Source: Garcia nutans
Taxonomy: Eukaryota > Streptophyta > Magnoliopsida > Malpighiales > Euphorbiaceae
Length of the DNA: 64,000 bases
NCBI GenBank assembly: GCA_947685225.1
Contig: CANTUV010000014.1
Span: 2,790,001 to 2,854,000 of the forward strand
Direction of reading: 5' to 3'
The notes beneath the pieces are model-generated. The model made no database searches and had not been told where the DNA came from. It saw only the letters and a program-made list of their open reading frames with translations. The stretch's first letter is position 1. Every line of letters starts with the position of its first letter. Positions 23,291 to 34,789 of the stretch are shown one piece after another. A program made the translations under genes and the position numbers.

Positions 23291-25254
23291 GATTCTACTT
23301 CAAATTTGCTCAACATGAAACTCACAGTTAACACTATCCAATTTATCCCAGAGAAAAGGGGAAATAGGATGCTCATAACTAGTATAACATTTAACTTAAC
23401 CAAAAGGTTACATTCATTCTCACACATAACTATGAGATATATCCCATCACTGTTAGGAAGAAGGCTCATTTTCTATGCCTGTTTAATGATGATAGAAAAC
23501 CTACAAAACTATAGTACTTCTCTCACACAGAAAAAGACAGACTCCAAAGAAAACTTTTATGAAATGGCATTGAAAAACCTTCTAAATTAGAAGGGTAAAA
23601 GAAGAGGAAAAACTGGAGCGACTGGACATACTTGATACAGCTTGATCTCTGTCTTGTCAAAACCTGGCATGAAAAGGGTTATTGATTTTTTAGCTTCATC
23701 AAATTTTACTGGTGACATGAAGCTGCCACTGTGACTTTCTAGCAAAGAGAAAAGAGCCCTTGCATCATGACCAACAGTGTTTAGCATGATTGATTTCCAA
23801 TCGAGTGGGTAATTCATTTTGAAATTGGAATGAAAGAAAAAGGAAGTGGAGAAATTTTGTTCTTGATTTCTTCCATCGATTTTGCATTCAGATGAGGAGA
23901 AGCGATTCCAATTGCCCCAGCAACCTGTGCACCAGCTTGGATTGTACAACCCCAATAGCGTAATGCAGAATTCATGGAGATTGGATTACTTGGGTCCATC
24001 ACAATGAAGCAGCCGAATTTCAATGGATTAGCAAATGCAAAAGATCCTCGCTGCAATATAATCAACACAGAATCTTATCAAATTTGCATAGAAACTGGCA
24101 TATATGAAGTGAAAATGATATTTACCTCCAACATATGTTCCAAAATGCCCCATATTTCTGCACTCTCTTGCCCATTCAACGGGGATTTCCCGCCACTAAA
24201 ATTCACCATTTCATGAACAAGTCTCAAGAGCGAAGGGCCAGCTAGTCACCAAGATCAGTCTTCTCAGCCAAGTTCCTCAGATATTTCAAGTACAATCTGT
24301 GCACAATTATGTTGTTGAACTGAGACATTATATAAGAGAGAGGAAACACACACATAGATGAAGTGACAGAAAGCAAGAGTCAGTGTTCCGAAACCTTGCC
24401 TTACTGGCTGCACCTATCATTCATAGAACTTCATCACTGCTCATTCCATCATATACTACTATGTCAAATTTTTGCTCCTTTGCTTTTGCCTGGGTCACAT
24501 TTGTTGCAAATCTGACAAGCCTCTCAATGACTAATGCAGCAAAAATAGAGTCCATCGCAGGAAGCACACCCAGCTCCTTCCCAACTACCTATCATGTCAC
24601 AGTCCAAGATAATGATTTCAATAAAAGATGCTATTGCATTTAATGCGAGTATGAAGCAACACAAGAGTATGAAGCAACACAAGAATATTAAGAGAGCTAT
24701 TCCATACCTACCCCTTCGAGAACACCTTGGGTTATCTTAAGACGACCATCTGCTTGTTTTAGCCGATTTAGAGGATCAAGAAGCATCTAAAAATGTCAAG
24801 AGTACTAAAGTTTAAAGTCCAAAAGTCTTCACAAGCGATTGGATATAAAACAGAAAATAAGAAGCAAAAGAAACACACTTCAGTCGTTTCCAACCTAACA
24901 GCTGAAAGGTTGTCATTGCACTGGACAGGAGTAGTTCCAATCTTACAGTTCAGAAGATACTCGGCAGAAGGATCTTGTGTCTGTATTACCAAGCATGTGC
25001 TAAGTCCAGCCATTGCATAATGCTGATCAATCAACATATGATCAAACACAAAGGTTAAGCTCCAGTAGGAATCTTGGTTAAAAACTAAAATACTACTCTA
25101 ATCAAGAAATTATATTTAGCAAATGCAGTGCTGATTTTTTATAGTCCTAGAGCTTTCACACCTAAAACAAATCAAATAAGTTAAGACCGGCGACCTAGAC
25201 AGTAGGCAAAATATATTTACACAATTGTTGTAGGGAGAATCAATCTTGAAATGC

Positions 25255-25276
25255 AAAAAAAAAAAAAAAAAAAAAT
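25255..25276. repeat. Poly-A run in ATPase intron 1
   Basis: Homopolymer of about 20 A on the + strand inside the first intron of the ATPase gene. No retroelement body is recognisable beside it. Confidence 0.7.
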
Positions 25277-25879
25277 CTAGCTCAAAGAAATGCGTTTATT
25301 TTTCTTAAACCCCATTAATCTTTGTCATGATCCTAACGACATGCAAAATGCATTAGATTTATCATAATGATTTCCAATCCTTATGCTGGTCCAGCTCCTA
25401 TAGTAATACCAACGGCAACAAGCTTCACATTTAAGCTTAAAAAAAAAAGGACCAATCGATTTGAGCTAGACTAAAACAATTCAGCAAACAATTCAAGATA
25501 AAAATGATATTTGCCAAATTGAGAACATCACTTGACAAGAATTAGCTACATTATAACCCAAATGATAATTTTGAGTTCAGGAACCAAACAAATTAATAGC
25601 ATAAAATAAAGAGGTATGAACAGGAAAAAGAATAATCAACACCTGAGCAGCGAAAATGGCGGAAGTAGTCTTGCCGGAGCCACCTTTGCCTAAAGAAGTG
25701 ACCAACTTCGTTAATTTGGAGGAAGAATTATCATTCTGAGTGGAAGAAGCAGCCGAAATGGGAAGAGCAAGAGGTGAAGCTGTTCTTTTAAGACGTAGAA
25801 TCTTGGATTTACGTTTCAAGAACTTGAAACCAGAAGCTGGGTTAGCAAGAAGCAATGGAAAAGAAGAAGAAGAAGCCAT

Positions 25880-28008
25880 GAATCTGGTGTTAGATTTTAA
25901 TTTGGGGCGAAAAAGATAGGGTGTTCATCATTAATGGGAAAGAATGTGGCAGGTGGTTATGAATTACATCGGGGGTTGGGTTGGGTTTGCGTATTTGGCT
26001 GCAGCCAGTGAACAAGGGTGCAATTACATTCCTACAAAAGAGATGCTGTTAGGCAATGCTTTTTGCACTCCCCTTTGGCTGTTCAAAACAGTATTTTAGC
26101 CTGGTTCATTCCATGCTTGGTTTAATTAATTACACACCTATCATCCCCAAATTTTTCTATTTTCCACTGAAATTCTTAAATTTCATTTTATAAATATAAA
26201 ACCCTCAAATTTTCAATTTTATCCCAATAAAAATTTTCAACCACTGAAAAATAACATGACATAATAACCAAGTGTTACCACATGGCAAAAAAAGAAAAAG
26301 AAAAATTAATTTCTACTTACCTAATCAATTCACAAACAAGAATTTATTGGAAAAATATCAAAGATTAGAACGCTGTATAATTGTTAGCAAATTTGAGTTT
26401 TACTAAAAGAATGTAATTGTGTTTTGCTACTTAGGGAAATTTATTAATAAATTTACAGTGTTTCAATTAAGAAACTTATTCAGACAAATTTTTGTTTGTG
26501 AATTGATTATGTATGTGAAAATTAAATTTTTTTTGTTTCTCCATTTTTTTAACGTGGCTGTCAGTCACTCGTTAGTGGCTTGAAAATGGTTTCAAGAATT
26601 TTTATTGACATAAAATTAAAATTTTATATATTTTATTTTTTCAGAATAAAATTTAAGAATTTGAATGAGATAAAAATAAAAGTTTGACATGATCGGTGTA
26701 ATTAACTCTTTGATTACGTTGGAAATTATCATTAATTATGTTTCTTTTTTCTGCATAATTATTATTATAGTCTGTCATTAATTTTTTAAAAATTATATGG
26801 TATGTAAATTTAGGGTGAGGTTGATATTACATGAATTTTCATTTTTCACTCTCAAACGTGGTTGTTATGTAATCTTTATTACCACATCCATATTCTGAAT
26901 TTCTTTATCACAAAAATGTTAAAAAATTGTATATAACATTTAATCTGATAATATTAATAGTATAACAGTTTAGAATTTTTTATATCTTATAATTAGATTA
27001 TAATATGTTTATGGATATATATTTTTAGGATAAATCCTTCGACTTTTTAAATGAGTAGAATAAGTGCAAACATTTATCATATATACATGCTTGCAAGATT
27101 GAAATCAAACCACAGGAAATCTTAATTATAAAATGTATATGAAATATATATGCTAAAGCTTATGCATAAGAAATTTTAAAACTTATGATTGGAGAACTTT
27201 TGAATTAGTAGTGAAAAGGTTGTTTCTTGATATTGTAATAACGAATTTTTGATTCAGTGATATTGATAAGATTATTTTGAAGAATTTGAGTTCTGATAAT
27301 TACAAATTAAGACACATAGTAATACTGCAAAGAGCTGAAATTGAGATGATCAAGACAACTGCTTTGTGATTTTTCTGGCTGTGCAACATCTCATACAATC
27401 TTAATGTCAAGAGAATTGGAGAATTACTGTGAAATGTTCTGAAAGTTTATCGATACCAAAGATTCTAAAACTTTGAAGCCCATAACCTTCCAGAGGCTGA
27501 ACTCCTTCTAGATCCAAAACTATGAAAGGAGCTTTTATTTCTGAAAATTACATCTTCTATCAATTTTTTATAAAATATTTTTATATTTTATTAGTAGTAT
27601 TTTAGTTATTTTATAAAAATATATAATAAACTCAAAATAAATCTATAATAAACTTATAAAATTATCATGTGTATAATAAACTTATAATAAACTATGTAAA
27701 TTTGTTAAATTGATAAATTAATTATAAATTCTTATAAATTTGAGCATATTTTAAAAATATGATAAATTTAATTTTTTTTTATTTTTTTTCTGGCATTTTT
27801 CATCAAAAACTCCTTTTATTTTGGAAAATTTAAAACATTACATTTTTGGAAAAGTTTTTTCAAAAATATAAACATTGAAAAATTCAAAATATGAAAAAAA
27901 ATTCATAAAATTATAAAAATACGGTATGTCATCATTTCAATAAAAAGCTTCATCATTTTTTGGACTTTAATAAATAGTATATATATCATATATGTCATGC
28001 ATATGTTC
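25880..28008. other. ATPase upstream region and AT-rich spacer
   Basis: The first 250 bases are probably the ATPase promoter and leader. The rest is AT-rich with no gene, RNA or identifiable element. Confidence 0.4.
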
Positions 28009-28553
28009 AATTCTAACTGAAAATATATATACAACTTTTATATATTCTTTAAATATAATATATATATATTAAATAAATGTAATCCATATGTTAACTTTCA
28101 AGTGATAATATATACATATATTACTATTAACAATAATATAAATATGCTCTACATATTGTGAATATGCTCTATATATATTGTGCATATACTGTATATACTG
28201 TGAATATATTTTTGTATATGTTGTACATATATTAGTTTCTAACTAAAATATATATACTACTTTATATTCCTTAAATATAATATATATATAGTATAAATAT
28301 AATTTATCTGTTGAATTCAAGTATGAATTATGTACTACTATTAATAGTAACATAATGTATATGTTGTGAACATATTTTACATATGTTATAAATATATTTT
28401 ATATATGCTGTACATATATATACCTTTTATATCATCTTTAATTATGATATATAAATTATGTCAATGTTGATTATATATTGAATATCAACTGAAAAAATAT
28501 ATACTATCATTAGTAATTTTATAAATACATTGAATATGCTATCTGTGCATATT
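28009..28553. repeat. Degenerate AT-rich tandem repeat, ~200-base period
   Basis: Three diverged copies of the same AT-rich segment start near 28009, 28231 and 28421. Each has a TTTATAT..CTTTAA block, then a TACTATTA block, then ATATGYTGTRYATAT words. Copy 3 is the most worn. Confidence 0.6.
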
Positions 28554-29454
28554 ATTATCATATTGTGAATGACTATCCAACAATAAAAACCACAATAATA
28601 AAAAAAAAAAAGAGAGAGAGAATTTAATAACTAAGCAAAGAGAAGTAGTAGCAAATAAATGAAAAAAATAGAAGAAAACATAAAACAAGTCAAAATTAAG
28701 AATTTTTAAAAGAAAAAAACAAAGAAGAAAAAGAAAAAAACAAACATAAAGCAAAAAAAGAAATTGCGAAAATGTTAAAAGAAAAGAAAAAAAAACTTCA
28801 TATATTTAAAAAAAATAAAAAAGTTAAAATAAAAAAATAAGTTCCATATATTTGAAAACAAAATTAAAAATATTCTATATAATTTCCTCTTTTATTTTTT
28901 AAAGTCCATTACCACATAGACGATTTGCATATAAATAAATTATTTTAATGCTCATCAGGTTTTACACTTATTTTCATTATGATTACAAAAGTTTAATTTA
29001 CAAACATTAAATATTTATGTGCTATATTTTACATATAGATTTGTCTGATTTTATTCTCAATTCATATATTTTAGCTTGATAATTAAATAAAATTCTCATA
29101 AATTTTATCAGTTCATTTATTTTATGGTTTTATATAATTTACCTAGGAAATATAGAATTGACTGAACAAATGAAGTATAGACAAAACAGAGAGTCACATG
29201 ACCATGCAAAAGTCCACGGCCGTGAGGTGCACGACCCCGCACACCGGAACTAACAATTATATTAAAAAAAATAAAAATAGAATATTTTACAATTTAAAAA
29301 TTGTATCACTTATATTATCTTATATTTAAAATTCAACTATTAAATTTTCAGTTTTATTACACGTCACCCTAATCATCAAACTTTCATCTCTTTACCATTA
29401 AGATATAATGAATTTATTACAACAAAAAAAAAACAAATAAGCTTTACTTATAAT
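28554..29454. other. AT-rich spacer
   Basis: A-rich low-complexity DNA to about 28870, then ordinary AT-rich DNA. A small GC-rich patch at 29190-29250 (CACGGCCGTGAGG and CCCGCACACCGG) stands out and may be a retrotransposon scrap. Confidence 0.4.
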
Positions 29455-29990
29455 CAGGAATCGATATCATTTGATTTAGTGAATTAATCAATCGAATTAG
29501 TCGATTAATCAAATAAAAATATAAAAAAAATTATTTACCAAACTGATTGGATTTATATTTTGATCAGTTCGGTTAATTAACCGAATCAAATTAGTCGATT
29601 TGATTAATTAAACAAACCGATCGATTTTTTTTAAATTTTAAAATAAAATTATATTTATAAAAAATAATATACTTAAATAATTAAATAAATTTTATTATAA
29701 AAATAAACAAAATATAATTTTATTTTGTAACAAAAATATACATTTATAATAAAAATTTATATAATTAGAAAATTAAATAAAAAAATAATAAATAACTATT
29801 TTTTTTAAATAATTCGGTTAATATGTTAATGGATCGAACCAAATCGGTTAATCATTAACCGAATTAAAAATTAAAATATTTTAAATCTTTAATTGAACTG
29901 ACCGAATTATACTATCGGTCAATTAATCGAACTAAATTTTCAGCCAATTAATTAAAAATTTGATCGATTAATCGAATTTTATCCACCCCT
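29455..29990. mobile_element. hAT-type MITE with 8-9 base TSD
   Basis: A 536-base non-coding element bounded by ACTTATAAT at 29446-29454 and 29991-29999, consistent with the 8-base duplication of hAT transposons. The left end starts CAGGAATCGATA. The reverse of the right end reads (T)AGGGGTGGATA, matching at 8 of 11 bases and of the usual hAT TAGGGGTGG type. The inside is filled with ATTAATCG/CGGTTAAT words on both strands, so it can fold on itself. No transposase. Confidence 0.75.
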
Positions 29991-30265
29991 ACTTATAATT
30001 CATCATATTATAACATATAAAAAATAAGTTGAAGAAACCACAAATTCTTTCCCATAAAAATCAATTTTAAAATAAATTGTAATTAAATTTATGGACTTTT
30101 TAATTTTCATCCCAGTCAAGTGATAATATCTTAATTGCAACAAAATCAGAATTTAAGAACTAAATATTAACAAATTAAAATTTTGTAGCTACAATAAAAT
30201 TTAATGTAAAATTCAATGATATTTTTTAGTGTAATTTACTCAAAATTTACAAATTAGTACTATCA

Positions 30266-30300
30266 GCGCCCCGCCGCCGCCGCCGCCGCCGCCACCCCCC
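30266..30300. repeat. CCG microsatellite in AT-rich DNA
   Basis: A 23-base run of CCG units (30271-30293) followed by ACCCCCC. It is followed at once by an (AT)n tract and about 130 bases of nearly pure A/T (30305-30440). Confidence 0.85.
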
Positions 30301-31069
30301 AACTGAATATATATATATATATTATATCAAAATATATATATATATTTTTTATTATATATTATATATAATTTTTATTTTATTATATATTATATATAATTTT
30401 ATATAATAATATTATATATATATAATTAATAATTTATATTCATTTAATATATCTTAAAATTATATATATAATTATATATTTTTAAATTATAATTATATAA
30501 ATTAAAATTACATATATATAAAATTATACTCTTTTTATAAAATTATATATTTTTAATATATTCTTTTCAATTATAAATATATATAATTATATTTATTAAT
30601 AATTTTTTAAATATTAATTTTTTATTTTTTAATAAAATTCTATAAATAAATTATTAGATTCAAGAATTAAATAAAAATATATGTAAAAAATTTAATAAAA
30701 TTTTAGAATTTAATAAATAATAGAAAATTTTTTAATAGTAATTTATAATAAAAATTTAAATTTTATTATAATATTAAATATTAAATATTATTTTTAATTT
30801 GTTTGTATTTTTTTAAAAAAAAAAATTAGACCCCTTGCTCAATTTCTGATGAAAAATTACTTTTTTTTCTCTCAATTTCTGATTTTGTTACTAAGTATCA
30901 TATGATACTAGATTAATGAGTCATAAGAATTATTGGATGATGAATTTAAAATAATGGAGGAGGCCTTTCTCTGCAAAAAGCAAGTCTGTTTCTGTTTGAT
31001 GGGTATCTCGATTTCGCAAATGGGAATTTTTTGAATTGAATTATTATAAATAAGTAACATATATATATA
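30301..31069. other. Low-complexity AT spacer
   Basis: Nearly pure A/T DNA with ATATAT runs. No gene is seen. Confidence 0.6.
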
Positions 31070-32084
31070 ATGAGGATTATTAAGAATAGTTTCAGGTAGA
31101 TTGGAAATGAAAAAAATAAAAAGGCCAATATATAGTGAGAGACTATTATCTAAGTATTTAGTACTAAGCATTTTACTTATAATATTATTTGGTATACCAA
31201 TATTTATGTGTATTTGTAATTCTAATAATCTCCTATGATTGTCAACATCCTCAATTCATAACAACAACAACAATAATAATAATTAATATGGTACTTAGAA
31301 TAGATTGTCGAGTCTGATGCTTTGTTAGTAGTTCAAGCTTTGAGGAAAAGTATTGTAGATTCATCTTATTTAGGTTTTATTATTGAAGATTATAAGGCTC
31401 TGGGCAGGGAGCTAGCATCTTGTGAGTTTTTATTTGTCAAACGGTCAACGAACCAACTGGCTTATGTAATGGCTCGAGCTGTTTATTTTATGTCTGACTC
31501 GATCGAGTGGGGTCATGTCCCCTCGGTTTTAATTTTGGATGTAATGACTTTTGATTATATCAATATATAATTATTGGATTGCATTTTCAAAAAAAAAAAA
31601 AGAATAGATTTGTGTTGGATTTTCAATTTTAACCACTGTGTTTCTTGGATGTCCAGCCCTATCCGATACAGCATCTAGTCCAAATAATAATTGAATGTAT
31701 ATTTCAAACTGTTACTTGAGAGAAATAATTAAGGGTGAGATCATAATAATAATAAAAATAATAACATGCTATCATAGCACATTTATATTGAATGTTCAAA
31801 TTCAATCAACACATTTCTTTTATGATTTTTCAAGCTCGATGTCCAGTCCTAACCAATTAATATTTAGTCCAAAGGACAATTAAATGTGTATTTTTAATTG
31901 TCACTTAAAAAGATTATTAAGGATAATAATCCTATATGGATTGAGAATAAAAAAAAACTATATGATGAGGGACTAATATCTAAGTATTTAATACTAAAAA
32001 TTTTAATTATGATAATATTCAATATATCAATATATATGTGTTTATAATCTTAATACTTTCCTGTAATCATCAATCTTTTCATTC

Positions 32085-32116
<32 letters not shown>
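31070..32116 (+). mobile_element. Small LTR (TRIM-like) element, copy A
   Basis: Two direct copies of a ~205-base sequence lie at about 31070-31283 and 31908-32116. Each carries AAGTATTTARTACTAA, then AATATACCAATAT-like and CTCCTATGATTGTCAA-like words, and ends TTCATAA followed by AAT or AAC units. Just after the first copy is TGGTACTTAGAA, a worn form of the tRNA-Met primer-binding site seen as TGGTATTAGAGC in a relative at 57281. The inside has no coding region, and its GATGTCCAGYCCTA word occurs twice (31648 and 31835). I infer a non-coding miniature LTR element. A truncated LINE is inserted in it. Confidence 0.55.
31307..31600 (+). mobile_element. Severely 5'-truncated L1-type LINE (RNase H end)
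   Basis: The frame 31322-31570 reads LVVQALRKSIVDSSYLGFI, EDYKALGRELASCEF, FVKRSTNQLAYVMARAV and EWGHVPSVL, matching the C-terminal RNase H-like domain of plant L1-type LINEs. A 13-base A tail ends the element. Perfect 10-base duplications AGAATAGATT flank it (31297-31306 and 31601-31610), so this is a complete though very short insertion. Confidence 0.85.
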
Positions 32117-32117
<1 letters not shown>

Positions 32118-33065
32118 GAACTAGGATCACTTTTGAAATTCAATTTTTCAAATCATTATCATTTGATCACTTTTAATTATAATTAAGCTTAATAGGGAAC
32201 GATCACTCTAAATTTTGACAAGTTATAGAATTTAATTATGTTTGATTTGAATTTCAATGTTTACTAATATAGGCATATTTCAAATGCCTACTAGCTAGCT
32301 TCTCTCTCAAAAAAAAAAAATAGCTATAACTGATTTTTTTGTTTTTTTTTATATAACAGCGTATGAATTACAACTAAAAAATTATGACAAGTATATAATA
32401 TGATAAAAAGATAAAGAAGAAAATTTTTTTGGCATAGAAAATTATTAAAATAATGCCTGTGAACATCATATAGATCTGTTCTTCAAATGAGGGCACATTG
32501 AATTTCCATTTTAATTAATTAATTACAGTCACATTGAATTTCCATCTTAATTTAATAATTAATTAGTGTCACATCTTGCTTAAATGTTATAAATGTAGGT
32601 GTTTTTTCATGCCATTTGTAGTTTCATTAGATTGGTAGCTTATGTCATACCTTTGATACTATCATCACATAATTGACAATAATCTAATCTCCCCATCAAC
32701 TTTTCAAGACATCAATTAGCTACATTTTAATTAGTAAAAGCCATGTATACATTCATATATAATGATTGCAATATTAGTAATTAATGAAATTGTTTTTTAT
32801 ATATATTTATATGTACATAAATAGATAGATAAAATAAGTACTTGGTTGACATTAGAGCAACGGGATCCATGTGTCGATTCTTTTCATGTCCTATCATGTG
32901 GAATTTGCATTCCTAGCTATAAAATAAAACTTGAATAAAATTCATATACTTAAGATGCATTATTGCTAATTACAGCAGGGTTTGGACGACAAGGCAGTAG
33001 TTATTATTTGGTCCTCTGAATTTTGAACTTTTATATAGTTGAAATTGATGAAATTTAAAATTATA
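32117..33065. other. Spacer
   Basis: AT-rich DNA with no recognised gene or element. It contains a short duplicated word (CACATTGAATTTCCAT at about 32495 and 32530). Confidence 0.4.
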
Positions 33066-33070
33066 ATTAT

Positions 33071-33695
33071 TTTTGAAGTAGAGGAGCCCTTATTGGAGAG
33101 AATTTTTTTCATAGCACAGTGAGAGAACATATGTTATGGACCTGACATCATACTTAAATCTAAAATTTTAAGACATTAAGTTTATGAGTCCTTTCCACTT
33201 ATATATATCTATTAAGTCCATCTATTTTCTGATGTGAGATTTTTTTTATTCCTCTCACACTTAAAATTTCAACAATCTCATTTTTTAAGTGTGAGCTCCA
33301 CATTAAGCTTGGATTTCCTCGTAAGAGAACTCTTTTTTAAATTTGAGTATACATTATCACTTTTAGAGCCATTTTTACTCTACTAGTCTGGGCTCGTCGA
33401 GGTAACCTCACTCTTCTTCGTAGAGATGCCAACCACATAATTTGACCACCGTCTCCATACTCGTTTTTGCTGAATCATCAGTTCTGATACCAATAGTTAA
33501 ATTCTAGGAGTCCACTTATTTAGAAGATTTTTTTTATAGGCCTAGTGAAAGAATACACTTTATAAGACTGACACTACACTCTAACTCAAAGCTTAAGACA
33601 CTAATTTTATAAGTCCTTTCCCATTTCTTTCACTACGTCTATCTCTTTTCGATATGAGATTTTTTTTTCTTTCTCTCATACATGGATTTCCAACA
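33071..33695 (-). mobile_element. TRIM retroelement with two LTRs and PBS
   Basis: A 625-base minus-strand element. The LTRs (33695 to about 33494, and 33274-33071) are both about 200 bases and start TGTTG. They share GAGATTTTTTTT, ARGTCCTTTCC and similar blocks, diverged by perhaps a quarter. Immediately inside the first LTR is TGGTATCAGAAC (33492-33481), a near-perfect tRNA-Met primer-binding site. A purine-rich AAAAAATGAGA precedes the second LTR. The ~210-base interior has no open frame. ATTAT at 33066-33070 and 33696-33700 is the 5-base duplication. This is the standard layout of a terminal-repeat retrotransposon in miniature. Confidence 0.8.
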
Positions 33696-33727
33696 ATTAT
33701 TAATATTTGAGATTTAAGATTATTATT

Positions 33728-34009
33728 CTCTACGTTTCAAATTGATAGATCCATTTTTCTTTTTCATTTATTTAAATTACAATTCATTATCCATTTTAAT
33801 ATAAATTAATTAATATTTTGAATTTCTATTATATTCATATTAACATTACTTATTAAAAAATTTAATAAATTAAAAATTTTAATTAATATATCTTATTATT
33901 AAAATAAGAGTGTAATGGAAAAAATATATGTATGTAAATTTATATTTTCAATAAAATTAATTAATTTTTTACATTCTTGTAAGTGTTTATCAGTTTACAA
34001 TACAATGAG
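33728..34009. mobile_element. Stowaway-type (Mariner) MITE
   Basis: The left end CTCTACGTTTCAAATTGATA resembles the CTCCCTCCGTTYC termini of plant Stowaway MITEs. The reverse of the right end, CTCATTGTATTGTAAACTGA, is an imperfect inverted match. TA follows at 34010-34011. Length 282 bases, AT-rich, no coding. Confidence 0.55.
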
Positions 34010-34437
34010 TATCGAATGTAATGCATTACCAATGGAAAGTTATTGAGAAAACAAATTTTGTGCCTCTTTGCCAACTAAATATTGAGAGAATTAATTGAAA
34101 AATTATTTGAAATATATACCGAGAAATTACATATAGCTTATAGAAGGAAACATTTATCGATGACTACACTGTTGATAAGTATGGAGCCAATTGTACTAAC
34201 TAAACTTACCAACAATACTATGTTCTCATCTTTGAGAGCTAGTACGAAATTGTAGTTGTAATATCCAGTATTTTTCTAAAACAATAATATATATATATAA
34301 TAAAATAAATAATATAGTATGTAAAATAAATTAATTTTAAAAAAATGTACATATATTAATAATATGATTTATTAAATAAATAGAGTAGGTGTTAAATTAT
34401 TTAAGAAAAATAAAAAAAATGTTGTTTAATAGTACTG

Positions 34438-34490
34438 TGATTTGAACCTGGATTAAAGAATAACAAGTAATTTACCATTAAGCTAGATAG
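34438..34490 (-). other. tRNA-like fragment inside the LTR
   Basis: Minus strand: an A-box-like TAGCTTAATGGTA (34484-34472) and a B-box-like GGTTCAAATCA (34449-34439). The spacing is shorter than in a full tRNA and no complete cloverleaf can be drawn. It is a relic or chance match, not a working tRNA gene. Confidence 0.35.
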
Positions 34491-34735
34491 CATATACCTA
34501 TTCATGTATTATACTAAATAATATTTAAGTTATCAGTGAACTTATAAAAATAATAATATTTATTATTAAAATAAATAATTATGATGATTAAAAAATATAT
34601 ATATATATATATGCTACCAATAATCAGTAACAAATATACATATATAATAATTAAAGTTAGTACATTAAATTGAAAAAAATATATGATTTAAATAGTAATG
34701 ACAATATTAATTAGTGGTAGTAATTTTTGGCCAAC

Positions 34736-34749
34736 CAAAAATAATAATG

Positions 34750-34789
<40 letters not shown>
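34736..34789. repeat. (AAT)n microsatellite
   Basis: About 50 bases of AAT units with one GAT interruption near its start. Confidence 0.9.

Larger units (their letters stand above)
22478..25879 (-). pseudogene. Plastid ArsA/GET3-like P-loop ATPase, disrupted
   Basis: Seven minus-strand exons: 25879-25643, 25022-24879, 24786-24712, 24588-24395, 24296-24126, 24050-23632, 22609-22478. It resembles the anion-transporting ATPase/GET3 superfamily, closest from memory to Arabidopsis At1g26090. The basic, Ser-rich N-terminus looks like a transit peptide. Residues 64-72 are the deviant Walker A (GKGGSGKTT). Later blocks are GLSTCLVIQTQDPSAE, VLPAMDSIFAALVIERL, FDIVVYDGMSSDEVL, ALRYWGCTIQAGAQ, ITLFMPGFDKTEIKL and the end GGAKFIDRSLVIMMR. 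Lesions: TGA at 24423-24421 where the family has Arg (CGA to TGA); a missing base at 24247/24248; and another near 23822-23832. Exon 5 and exon 6 lengths (171 and 419) are each one base short of the required phase, which confirms both deletions. Without them the frame would hold about 457 codons. A SINE sits at the last splice acceptor. The gene is probably dead. Confidence 0.88.
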
